In this document: positions 48,171-58,900 of the stretch, one piece after another
How the letters are laid out: the number at the start of each line of letters is the position of its first letter
Numbering within the stretch: position 1 is the first letter of the stretch
Source of the DNA: Earliella scabrosa
Taxonomy: Eukaryota; Basidiomycota; Agaricomycetes; Polyporales; Polyporaceae
Direction: 5' to 3'
Assembly: GCA_022605405.1 (NCBI GenBank)
Contig: JABYQQ010000003.1
Span: 2,976,001 to 3,040,000 of the forward strand
Length of the DNA: 64,000 nt
Translations under genes and position numbers: made by a program
Notes under the pieces: generated by a model
The model's input: the letters and a program-made list of their open reading frames with translations, nothing else
What the model was told of the DNA's origin: nothing
Databases searched by the model: none

Positions 48171-49100
48171 GTAGGGTCGTAGCGGTTCGCGCGAGGTCTT
48201 GGAGGTGAGGGAGCAGGGAGGAGCAGTGGCGCGGTAGCTGTTCGCCACCGCGGGACGGCGACAAGGCCTGACTCGCAACCACTGGCTGCGTCGCGGGTGC
48301 TGTCGACCAACCGGCGGATGGACCTTGCGCTGTGACTGATAGTTGACCTCAATCTGAGTGGCAGCTGGGTAGTAGCGTTGGATGCGAACTACTCATGCTA
48401 GGGCAAGCGAAGGTCGGTGAATGTACTCGGGTCGCGACGCCGAGCATGCGCTCGCTTCCTGGAGATCCCCACGGTGCAGCGCAGCTTGAAGGGCCTTTCA
48501 AAGCTCTGTGAACGGCAAATACGAGAGGAGAGTGTCAGGTTCGATCTCGTGCTGTCACTGTGTTGGTGCTCACGAAAGTTCAAAGGTCCCTCCCTCACCA
48601 CGCTCTCAGTCTCATTAGACCGCGTTCCCTCCTGCTCTGACTGACTATACCCGAGGATTCTGTCGACCGAGAGCCATCGCGTCGTCTGGCACGGTGGAGT
48701 ACAGGTCCAGTCGTATACTCGGTGTGTGGCCTGCGGTGCGTGCATGATCTGTGCTGAGAACGACAACCACAGCGGCTTTGAGGTGTGCTGGGGCGGTAGT
48801 GATGCGAACGATGATGTCCTAAGCTCGCGCGTGGGGTGTATCTGGTCGAGCAGTGACATCGAGCTGTCCACGGAGAACGTCGCGCACATCCCGTTGCACA
48901 CGATCTCTCGGCTGCGGTTCGGAGTTGAGGAGAAGCAGGGTCGAGTGCTGTGTGGGAGGTCTGCATGTGTGAGCTGCATGCTTGAGCGATCGAAAGAGGA
49001 CGGGGAACGGAAAGAACGAATGGAGTACGTACCGTTTTGAGGGTTATATTCTTCGCGTACTCTACATCTGTTGCAGCGCAGACCACGCAGTATCTAAATA
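48171..49100. repeat. Repeated blocks, copy C (matches D 55440-56690)
   Basis: GACAAGGCCTGACTCGCAAC / ACATTGCGACCTGACTCGCA, TGACCTCAATCTG / CGACCTCAATCTG and GAGCATGCGCTCGCT / GAGCATACGCTCGCT line up with unit D in order. Then follows a diverged block X with the minus-strand frame 48979-48398 (193 residues), alignable with the 180- and 139-residue frames of B and D. Confidence 0.6.
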
Positions 49101-49359
49101 CTCGCGTCCACAACTTTCTCGCATCGTTCCATCGTCGACGGCCGTGACCTCAGGCTGGGAATGTCGCGGCTGTTCAGAGCGGGGAGGCCGATGCGCATGG
49201 GGATGTGCACGGAGGCAGGTCTGAACCGATTTGTGCACGCCCGCGAGAGCGAGTTGGAGTGCGCGGGTGGGGGCAGAGGGGAGCGACGTCCGGGGCAGCA
49301 GCGAGCAGGACGTCAAGACGAGGGAGAGCGTGAGTCGGAGTCGCCGATCCGAAGTACTT

Positions 49360-49900
49360 ATGATATCAAGCGAGAAAAACAGGTGATAGCAATATCAGAG
49401 GCCAGGTAGTGAAGATCGACGAACGCTGAGCCTGGAGTTGACGATGAGCAAGAGGCCAGGGCGATGGAGGACGATGTGCTTGCGATGTGCACGAACACTG
49501 GCGACGGCGGAAGCGCCTCGGGATGTGCCGGTGTGCCACGTGCAAGACTTGGCGGCTTGCTGTCCGAGACTCCGAGTCCGAGTCTCTACATACACCGCCG
49601 TTGGCCATCCAAATCTATCGCTTCTTGCTTTCTTCCCAATCCCATGTCTTGACATGGCCGGAAGAGGCACGCTGACCGCCCCGGCGCCCTCGACCCGCCG
49701 AACGACACGCGCCGCGTCCAGCACACCTCCTACACGGATATCAACCACGAGTCGTCTCCTCGTACTCGGCTCGGGAAGACCGCAAGGGCCTACGACTCGG
49801 TGCGCCTCATACAGGTCGCGCGATTGATGCGGAGCTGTATGGAGCGGCCGATGATGACGTCGGTCCTACAGTCGGTCGCCTCACACTTTGGTCATCTAGT
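49360..49900 (+). pseudogene. Decayed ABC transporter 5' part, repeat unit C
   Basis: Retains the promoter core GGAAGCGCCTCGGG (49509-49522) and a first-exon remnant from 49652 (ATGGCCGGAAGAGGCACGCT, then CGACACGCGCCGCGTCCAGC, as in the intact gene's DTRRVKHT region, then CTCGGGAAGACCGCAAGGGC matching LEKTAEAY). Frames are broken, the WDLYEE segment is largely missing, and the later ABC parts seen in A, B and D were not found downstream. Confidence 0.65.
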
Positions 49901-51939
49901 ACGTCTCGCATTTCACGCTTGCGACTCGTGTGTCTTTTCTGCTGCCCTAACGAGCTCGAGAATAGCTGTGACCTACGTTTGTCAATCGGCCAGGAGACGC
50001 AGACGGCGGACGCACCCGTGGGAATCCTCGCGCTCGGGCTGCTGAGAACATTCCAACGGGTATCCATCCAGTCACCTCGTCCATGCTCTTCGACCTCCTC
50101 ATGTTCGAGGGCCCTTCAAACAGCTCCTAGGACACGGCGGACAGGAGCTTGCTGTTACGATCAAGGGAGAGGCAGGACAGTCGCGCTGAGAAGATCGCGG
50201 GAGGTCAAGTCCACGGAGGTCAGTATCTGCTTTTCCCGTTCCCTGTTCTCTCGCAGGCATGGCAACATTGCGTCGTCGCCCCTGTTCCCTTGCTACCATC
50301 TGAGTCGTTCATCGACGTCGTGCCTCAATACACCCCGCACGCAGCTCTGCTCCAACAGCAGCACGCTGACATTCTACGCCCGTGTGCGGCGTGCCATCGG
50401 CACGGCTTTCCCCTCGCACTCCTCGTCGTGTCCTGCGTTTTTGTCCTGACGTCTAGTCGATGCATGCTGATCTTGTGTGTAGGCTAGAACCGCAATCGCA
50501 AGAGGACGTCCGACGGTCGGAGGCCTTCCAGCGTCCCCCATAGACACCCTAACATCTCGCAGCCTATAGCCCCCTCGAGGCGTCCTTCGACTGAGTCCGC
50601 GACTCTGGCAAGACCCTTTGTTCCGCATGGCTGGGGGGAGATGGCGGGTCTCGTAAGCGATAGAGCTACGGGAAAGCGCGGTCAGCACTCGCACTGTGAG
50701 CAGTGCATCCCTCCCTTTGTCTGTTGTGCATAGAGAGCTCTGACAGGCGCGTTCGCTCATCAAGGAGTGTCCGACATGCAACGGGGACCACTTCGATCAC
50801 GCGCAGCTTGCGGGATGCGTTTCGCAAGACGCGCATCAAGCGACAGCAAGGGCTACCACTCTGAACTCCTCGAAGGCACGGTGTCGAGTCCAGCCCATGC
50901 AAGCTAGTCGTATGTGCTTCCCGCACACGCGCACGCTTCCCCACAATATGCCATATCGAGTCGATCTCTCTGCAAGCTCGGCTGCGATTCGGCGAACCAG
51001 CCCTAGTCCGATTTCGACGTCGGGCTGGTCGTCGCGAGTCCCCTCACACTATCAAGTGCAGGCCCGGCAGTGAACAGCTCAACCCCTCCGAGCCCAAGCG
51101 CGTCGTCCGACGTCCTTTCAGCCTTCAGCGGGCTCGTCTCACGCTGAGGGGCGACTGCCCCGCCAGAGAAATCACCCCACGGAGACTCGTTTGACGGCCG
51201 CTCTCCCTCCTCCTGGCACCTGCCATCGACGCATCTACACAACCAAGGCGAGGCGTTCGCCTCTCGTTCGGACGCGCTCGCTGGCCACTCGGTCCGTCCA
51301 GTCTATCCGGCCGCTTTGTCCGGTGCCTGCGCCGCGCCGCCTCCATCTCACCAGCACGACTTTGTCGGTATGCTCACAAGTCCCCATCGCGCTTCAACAT
51401 GGGCTTGTCGTCTCCCGCTGTACGATCTCGCTCATCGGCTTGGCTCGGCTGGGGCGCGGTGCGTGCATTTACCGGTCGAACGACCTTCGCGCGAGTAAGT
51501 GCGCTCTTATCAACGTCCGCTGAGGTCCGTTCGTCTCAGCCCGCCTCCCCGACGCACGATAAGCTGTACCGTGCTGAGTCCGCTCTCACCTCCCTCATGA
51601 GTGCTGGTCGAGGTCGGGTCCGCGCGCGACAACAACGTGAATGCCCACCGTCGCACCCGTTCAGCGCGCGCGACCTGCATTGGGGATACCGCGTCTACGT
51701 GTGGGTGTACCCGTGGGTCTGGGCTTTCGCGCGCTATCTTTTACGCTCGCTGTGTCCGACACCCTGCCGCCGGGTTCGGAGTGCCGGGAGGCAAAGAACC
51801 TACTTGAAGCGCCTATCCGCCTGGGGTTAGGGTCTATCGACGTGGGGTCGCGCGACCGTCGCGAAGACTCGAGGGCTAGAGCAACGACGACGGCGTTCCA
51901 TACACCCAGCTCCATCTCCGCACATGCCCACCGCCTAGC
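49901..51939. other. Repeat unit C, no gene recognised
   Basis: Many overlapping frames on both strands, none with motifs or a plausible exon chain. High CG content inflates open frames here. Confidence 0.45.
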
Positions 51940-52140
51940 GACGTCAACGCCACGCGCCCGTCTTCAGCCTCGTCTACTCGGAGCTCGCTGTCCGGCTCAT
52001 CCTCAACCTTCGACTCCGCCTTCCTTTGTAGATCATTGCACAGTGGCCAGCACTTGGACTCGCGAAGACGGCCGCACTCGCGCAGACGTGGAATGCACGG
52101 CGGCGCACCTGGCGCAAGATCGTGAACACCCGGAACCGGT
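51940..52140. repeat. Repeated block 'V', copy C
   Basis: Matches 58860-59020 of unit D. Both read FVDHCTVASTWTR followed by DGR, with identical DNA such as TAGATCATTGCACAGT and GCCAGCACTTGGACTCGC. In C the block lies before block R; in D it lies after R, so the order has been changed. Confidence 0.7.
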
Positions 52141-52319
52141 CTAGGACGGGACAAGGCCCTTATTCGAGGACGTGCACGAGAGGATATGAGGAAGGGGATT
52201 GCGCTCGGGTCCAGGTAAGTGCTGGTTGACTCTTATGCGATAGGCGGCCAATCTCCTTCCGTAGCACCCGCTCCTAGAGTTCTCGCTCACGCTCAACCGG
52301 GCAGGTATGCTATAGTGCG

Positions 52320-52660
52320 GTGCGGGGCCGCTATCGCACTTTTAGCCCCAACATGCTCCGTCAAGTTGTCATGGGCGTGAGCAAATCCTTGAGGTCATGG
52401 CCCGGTTGTACTGTCACCATCACCACATCTGGGCACGCATGCTCTTCGAGATCCACTCGGCACTTCTCGCTTGTCACTCGCACCCTCTACGTCTCCCTCT
52501 CTTTAGGCCCGCGACAGCTTCGCCCTCAGTCATCGATCTCAGTTCCGAGACGACCAGCACGTCCGCACCTCGGCCGTGCGAACGGACTCGTTGAGAGGCT
52601 GCTCGAGGGATTCAATGTGGATCTAGACGGGCCCGCACGCATCTACTATTCTGGCAGACG
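52320..52660 (+). repeat. Repeated block 'R', copy C
   Basis: Diverged copy of 38340-38800. Recognisable by GAGACGACCAGCACGTCCGC aligned with the DNEHVRASA region and by GGACTCGTTGAG-like sequence after it. The first part is scrambled. Confidence 0.5.
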
Positions 52661-54299
52661 AAGACTTTGAACGGGCGGACTAGCGACTACCTGTCCGTGG
52701 GCCTCGCAACTGGCTACATCGCGTCACGCAATGGGGCTTCGCCGCTGAGCGGATGCATATGTCAGATGCAGCGGCTCGCGTTCATGCGCTCAGGCTGCCA
52801 AGCTGGAGAGCTCGCGACCGAGCATTCAGGTCCTGGATCGCAAGCATTGCGCTCACGCTCGCCGCGACCCCTCTCCTCCAAGCTCTTCCCCGGATCGCAG
52901 CCTCTGGCGGAAACCATGCAAACATAGCGCGGCTGCACGATTCGCTCCAATCGCGCTCGACGCCCGCATGCCGCTGCGAGTCCTGACGTGTCCCTCGCGC
53001 TCCGACCAAGACGACCGCGCGCACCAGAGTTTCAGATGTCATCTCTCGTGCTCGACGGGGCGGTCGGAGCAGGGCTTTGACACAAGTGGTGGAACCTCGA
53101 AGGCGCAGGTGCTGCGGGCCCATCTACCTTCGATGTTCGACGTCCGACGCACAACAGCGTGGATAACGGGCTTATCCTGCTCGCACGCACAAATGCTTTT
53201 CGTCAGCGCACAGCAACGGGCTCGAGGACGGTGGCCGCAGACAGCGTGCGGAGCTCTGTGGATCTTGGTATCGGCGCTGTGGGTCCCAAGCCAAACACTT
53301 ACCGTTGTCCAAGCCCGAACGCCATCGCGAGACGACGACACGACGACGGGCGGGCGCAAGACTCTGAGCGCCCGCATGCGGTTGGTGCTGGACCTCACAG
53401 CCGAACGTGTTCGGTGGGGATCGGTGTACAAGGGACACACCCCACTGACGCAAGCAACCGTCAGACTGTCGCTGCCGCGGATCTTCATCTTCCCATCGTC
53501 TGCGCGCGTGCTGCCCCGGCCCTAGCCTGCGTACGATTCTCCCATCAACGCGTATAACGACCAGGGAGTCGATCGCTCGTTCGATGCTGTAGCCCTAGAG
53601 CGCTATACAGTGGGCTCAACACCCTGAACCAGGACGCGATGTCACTACCAACAGACGAGTCCACCGACTGCCTCCTCTCGCCCGCCTTTGTCCGCCCGGC
53701 ATGGCCGTCCCGCTCAACTTCAACTCCCTCGCCGTCGTGGTCAACGTGCACTCTCTCCTCAACCTCGCCTTGGACGTTAACGACTGCCAGAACTCCCTGC
53801 TCGATGCCGCTCTGCGCACCTCAAGCACTGTCCGTCCGTCGTGCGGCAGAGTGAGAGGCAAGTACACGTGCGGAAGCGTAGGCGGTAGTATTGTGGTCTT
53901 TGGCGGTGATATTCGAAGGGATAGGCTCAATGCCCTGAAGTATGCTGTTAGGCGCGAAGAATCTGAATACTAGTACTGATATCGTGCGTGAATGCCGTAC
54001 CCCACATCCTTCAAGTTACCAGCTTCGACGCGAGCAGAGCAGGAGGCAAATCTGCCGGCAAATATGTACCATGTTCACTACCGTCACCCGCTTCAATCTA
54101 CACCCGTCACTCCGCAGACGTCCTGACCCGTCGCGGCCGGCGAGCGAGATTGGGCTCCGCAGCCCGATCGCAGTTCCAACCTCATGGGAGTGAAAGTGAC
54201 GACTTGAGCACCATGCTCGATGTCCGTACACGTCCACCGTCGCCTCCGTGCCACGACGTCGGTTGGATGGCCGTTATCAGTGCAGGAGATCACGAGAGC
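52661..54299. other. Repeat unit C, 3' part, no gene recognised
   Basis: Contains a diverged block H (about 53160-53520, ending ATCTTCCCATCGTCTGCG as in A). Here, where a STAND gene would be expected by analogy with units A, B and D, none is present. Confidence 0.5.
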
Positions 54300-54930
54300 G
54301 TGAAAGTACTCACTCGTATAAGTAGTGGCACTCTTCGCAGTGCGATCCTATGGCAGACCCATAGACGACGTGTTGCTAGATATCAGACCTATGCTGATAC
54401 GCGGTCCGATATTACTCCCGTCTGTCAGTGCGGGTTCGATTGGTCCCGCTGACGAGACGAGACGAGACCGACATCGATGAGCAAGCGTGAAGGGGCAGCC
54501 CGGAGAAAGTTGGATATGATGGTACGAGGTTAGAGCGCAAAGCTCAACTACTGAGACGAGGCAAGCGTTCGCCCATCCACAGTACGTAGGGTTCTGGTCC
54601 GCATCTCGGAACATGCAATGCGCAAGCGCGACTGCTTAGACGTTGGACGGTATGCAAACATCCCGCGCGCGAGAGTGGAGGAGAATGAATAGGATGGGGA
54701 GGAGTAGACTCCGCACATCGGGCATACGAGGCACGACGACTGCGCGCTGCAGAATTCTGAAGGTATGTACACATATGGAGTCTGCGAGTACGATTGAACG
54801 GCTCTTGTAGGCCATCAAGAAGCATATGCATCCGCCTCTCGGGTGTCTCCTCGAGCATGATGATTCCGACCGCCAAGCTTTTGTTCCCCCGCGGATCTCG
54901 TCGGACAGTCGCTGACTCGCTCGTCTGTCG
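54300..54930 (-). repeat. Repeated block 'S', copy D (start of unit D)
   Basis: Counterpart of 46390-46800, with GACGTTGGACGGTATGCA / GACATTGGACGGTATGCA and the minus-strand ALTSYHHIQL segment. Marks the boundary between units C and D. Confidence 0.6.
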
Positions 54931-55899
54931 TAGACGCGATCGTCCATAGGGGATAAGCGCTAAGCACCGAATCTTCGCCTCTGATGGGGCAGAGGCGAGG
55001 ATGCCAGGAGTCGCCCAGGATCCACCTGACGCTGCTATGACACTGAACGAGGCTGGCCAGCCAATGAACAGAGAGGACGCGCTTCCGACGCATCCGGAGA
55101 CATCGGGGAATCGGCGTCGAGACAGAAGCGGGGTAGATAGGTCGAGAGTTGTGATAGGGCGGGATGAGGAGTGATGATACCAGCGATCGTTTCGTATTGG
55201 TGTTTGGGGGCACGATCACATGGAATAGAGATTCCCGTCCCGGACGAAGGGATCTAAGCGCTGGCACGAGGCAGTCCACGACCTCTGACGGGGAGTGAGG
55301 AGCTGTTGCGCGCTGAACCGGACCGAGCGAAGGTCCATGGTGTTAGCCTGGCGTGTTGATACGCGCGTGGGCACCAGGCCAGGAGAGCTCCCGAATAACC
55401 GTCGTCGGCCGGAGGTTCGTGCTGAGGGATGTGACGTGCACTCATTCAGGTTTTAAGCGTAGGCGGCAGGACGGCGTGGGCAGTGGCCTAAAGGGATCGA
55501 GCTGGAGAGGTGTAGCACGTCGTGCGAGAGCTGGTAGAGTGAAGGAGTCAAGGAGGAGTACTTGCGCGCCTGCTGTTCACAGCCTCGGGAGACGACATTG
55601 CGACCTGACTCGCAACTGTCACTGGCCAGCTGTTGTCGACCGGCCGCGGATGACCCTCGCGCTAAGACTGATCGTCGACCTCAATCTGGTTCGCAGCTGA
55701 ATGGCAGCGTCGGATGCACCTTACTCGGCGAGGCATGGTGGGGAAAGCGAAGGTGCGTGCATGGAGTCGGATGGCGACCACGAGCATACGCTCGCTGGCT
55801 GGAGGCCCACACGGTCCTGCGCAACCCGAAGTGGTAACGCCCCCCGAAGCTCTAGGAGATGCGGACGCTGACCTCCCGTCGAGACCACGCGCCGGCTTA
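54931..55899. other. Repeat unit D, matches unit C
   Basis: 55190-55320 and 55440-55830 match 47780-47910 and 48190-48480 of unit C. No gene recognised. Confidence 0.5.
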
Positions 55900-56719
55900 G
55901 TCCTCGAAGGCGCGGTAGTCCCGAGTCGAGCCCGGCTCGAATGTGGGCTGGGCCGACGGTCCGTTCAGAGCGCAGTGGGGTGGCAAAGCGCGAGGTGGGT
56001 CTCGGGATTGGGATGCACTTTGAAACAGAGGCCAGAGATGGAGTGAGCACTAGCTGAAGGGTAGATACGGGCAGTGTCAGGTTCGCTCTCGTGCTGTCAG
56101 TGAGTGAGTGCTTACCACAGGTCCCTCACCGTCTCACCAGACCGCCATCCCTCATTCTCACTGATCGGAGTAGGTACCCTGCCTGGACTCGAGGAGTCTG
56201 TCGACCGAGTAGTCGCCGGTTCCTCCGGCAGGTATATGTCGTCCGGTCATGCACGGACCCGGCGTGCTGCTTGTGGTGAGCGTGTGCGATGTGTTGGAAA
56301 CAACAGCCGAAGCGAGTGCGACGCGTGGTGGGGCGGCGACACGACCGGGAAGTCGCACATCCTGACGGGAGGTCAGCATGCGAGGGCTGGATGTGCGGAA
56401 CCAGACAAAAGCCCGGCGTGGCACATCCGACGAGGTACGAGACTGCTTTCAAGCTAGCACCGCGCGCGGACCATATTCGAAATTCAAATCGCGACGCGGC
56501 GTCGTATGCAAGGCTCAAAAGAGAGCAAAAGCACGTACGGCGCAATCCTCCAAACTCACAAGGTTACAGTGGTTGCGAAAGGACGCAGAAGGTAAAGAGC
56601 GGGGTGAATATTGAGTACTTACCATAGTGAGTGCTGGAGTCCCCGCATTCTTCATGTCGCAGCGCGACAGGACCGCGCACCGTTCCTCTATTTGACTCTT
56701 GCAAGGTCTAGTCGCACTG
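55900..56719. repeat. Repeated block 'X', copy D
   Basis: Closely matches 35850-36660 of unit B. The minus-strand frame 56545-56126 (139 residues) and the plus-strand frame 56289-56627 (SYARLKREQKHVRRNPPNSQ) are both shared with B. Confidence 0.65.
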
Positions 56720-58420
56720 CGAGATTCTCTCTCCTAGGCGGTGTTCTCGCATCTGTTCCATAAGCGTATGCTAGAGGTGTTGAGGGTGGTGGGAGCCTCG
56801 CACATCAGACAAGCAGAGTACAAGAAAGAGAAACGAATGACGATGCAGTCAGAGAGAAGAGAGGATGAGACTGGAGTGACAAGTGACGACTTGCCGCATC
56901 CGGAAGCGCCTCGGGATCGGCCGGGATACTCAACAACTTCGCCCGGGCCACCGTTCAGAACCAATTGCTCGTCTGCTCTTGCTTGAAGTTCTCAAAGTTC
57001 TTGCTTGTCGCGTTCTCGCCCATCGCACGTCTCGTCATGGCCGGAAGTCAACTTGCACGAAGCGCGCCGCGTCAAGCACACTCGCATCGGCGTATGGGAC
57101 CTCAACGAGGAGGTCAACCCGTTACCCCGACCTGCACTGTCATACCGCGACACGGCTCGTCCTGGCTTGAGAAATCCGCTCGTTGAGGCACAATTTTGCC
57201 TCCTTTACTTGCTGCGCACCATTTAAGATGTGCTGTTGAGCTGGAGCTGCTGGATGTGTGTACGCGGCCGTGGTGGGGGTTAGGTACTAAGGCGAGCCAG
57301 TTAACATGGTACGTGTCACGTCTGGATGCCATCCGTTATCCCTTCGCGCCCAAGGTTGCCCCTTTCCCGCTCTACGAGGCCGTATCGAGGCCCGAGGCAC
57401 GAAGGTCGGCCCCAGGCTCGAAGGTCGGCCCCGTGCATGCCAACTCTTGCCATGCGTGACGTGGGTTTCGACGTTCGAGCCCAGTCGGGCGCAAGACGGA
57501 CCGGTCTCTTGGAATTATTCCAAGGGCGATGTGATGCATTAATTCCTGCCTAGCCTGCAATGGAGGTATGCTCGATAGGCCTCCCGATATCGCTATGAGA
57601 TCTACTCAGAGTCGTTCGAGGATCCGGTGCTGACGAAAGCACTCATACTCAAGAACCATGCCGCAGACCCCAGCCATCTCATCTTGAGAGCTTTGATTGA
57701 CGATTGCAAATCACAGACCCTCGCACAGTAGACGCAGATGGGCAAGGTCAGCGGGGGTCGCGTCATCTACGCCGTCGCGCCTTCCGAGTGCTCGAAACAC
57801 AATCGTCCATCCACCACTTGCGTCCTACTCCACTTCCCATCCTTCGACGAGCCCACTCGGCATCCACAAGACAGGATGACGTCTACATGGGGCATCGAAA
57901 CAAGCATGACGAACAGTGAGCTCTCATCCGCGCCAGTCACTGTAGATGTCGTTGGAGCTCAAATCCCCCTGTTCCATCGTCTCAATATGCGCTATTGCTC
58001 CAGGCGATATCTGAACACGTCAGCCCAGCCAAACACGACAGACTCTCATGAGCACCGATGGGACTGCCGATTCAGCAAATGCCTCAGCCGCCCGCCCGCC
58101 CACGCTACCCCAGGTCTGTCCCGTCGCCAGGGCAGACACCCTGATACTGATCTCTTTGCAGTTCGTCTTTATCCTTCGCGCTATGCAGTACTCGTCTGCG
58201 CCGGTCTCTACATCCCTCAACTCGCTCAGGCAGACGACGTCGTGGTCTACCGTGCGCTGCGAACAGCTCGATCACAGCAGATCCCTGTGTACTTCCACGA
58301 CGACACCCTTGGGGTACTCACATGGCGCACCCCTGCCATACTGCGCTCATGGAGCCGCGCCCATACGGAGGAGGTCGTACGAGATCATGAAGATCGCGAA
58401 CTGGTCTAGGGTTTCTCGCT
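56720..58420 (+). pseudogene. Decayed ABC transporter 5' part, repeat unit D
   Basis: Colinear with unit B: promoter core CCGCATCCGGAAGCGCCTCG (56894-56913), first-exon remnant from 57037 (ATGGCCGGAAGTC, TCGGCGTATGGGACCTC, then a shifted frame), GGTACGTGTCACGT at 57309, and TVDADG followed by GGRVIYAVAPSEC (57727 onward). Next come MSTDGTADSANASAARPP (58048), FILRAMQYSSAPVS (58165 onward) and an RRSYEIMKIAN-like segment (58372). Compared with B, the first LFK segment has lost about 6 nt. No nucleotide-binding domain. Confidence 0.8.
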
Positions 58421-58449
58421 CACGCCCTCCTTTATTTGTGAGTTCGGTG

Positions 58450-58900
58450 TCATGCCGCGGTCGTCCATGATCGAGTCTGATCATGGCTAGCCAGGTTATC
58501 CTGTGCGCGCGCGTCCGCCAACTTGAAGCGCACAGTTCGCAAGCTCGTCGTCCGGGTGTACGTCATCTGTTCACTCAACCCGTCCGACCTTAAGACCATC
58601 TCGGTCCCGCCTCACGACTGCACGGTGAGTACTTTCCGCCCTACGTGCGTGCTCTCCGCTCATTCTTTGCTTGCCCTCCTCAGATCCGCGCCAGCCTCAC
58701 CCTCAACCATCTGCCCCCAGCATGTCCGCGCCTCGGCTATCTGGACGGGTTCTTTTCCATAAGGGTACGACGCGTACCTACCACTTCGACTTTCTCGAGG
58801 AGACGAAGACCGTTTGGGTGGAATATTCACTGCTCCTCCGTGTCCGCGCGACTCATCACGACGTCGACACCACGCGCCCATCTTCAGCCTCGTCGAGCTC
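58450..58900 (+). repeat. Repeated block 'R', copy D
   Basis: Counterpart of 38340-38800, with ASANLKRTVRKLVVRVYVIC, KTISVPPHDCT, a donor GTGAGT (58624) and acceptor CTCCTCAG (about 58682), then IRASLTLNH and VRASAIWTGSF. Both splice sites are kept here, but the frames after the intron disagree. Confidence 0.5.

Noticed and set aside
49160..54290. Many 60-180 residue frames as genes
   Set aside because: CG-rich sequence gives long chance frames on all strands. They lack motifs, splice logic or conservation between the repeat units.
57455..57490. tRNA T-arm-like GACGTTCGAGCCC
   Set aside because: No acceptor stem or anticodon arm can be built around it. No tRNA was found elsewhere in the window.
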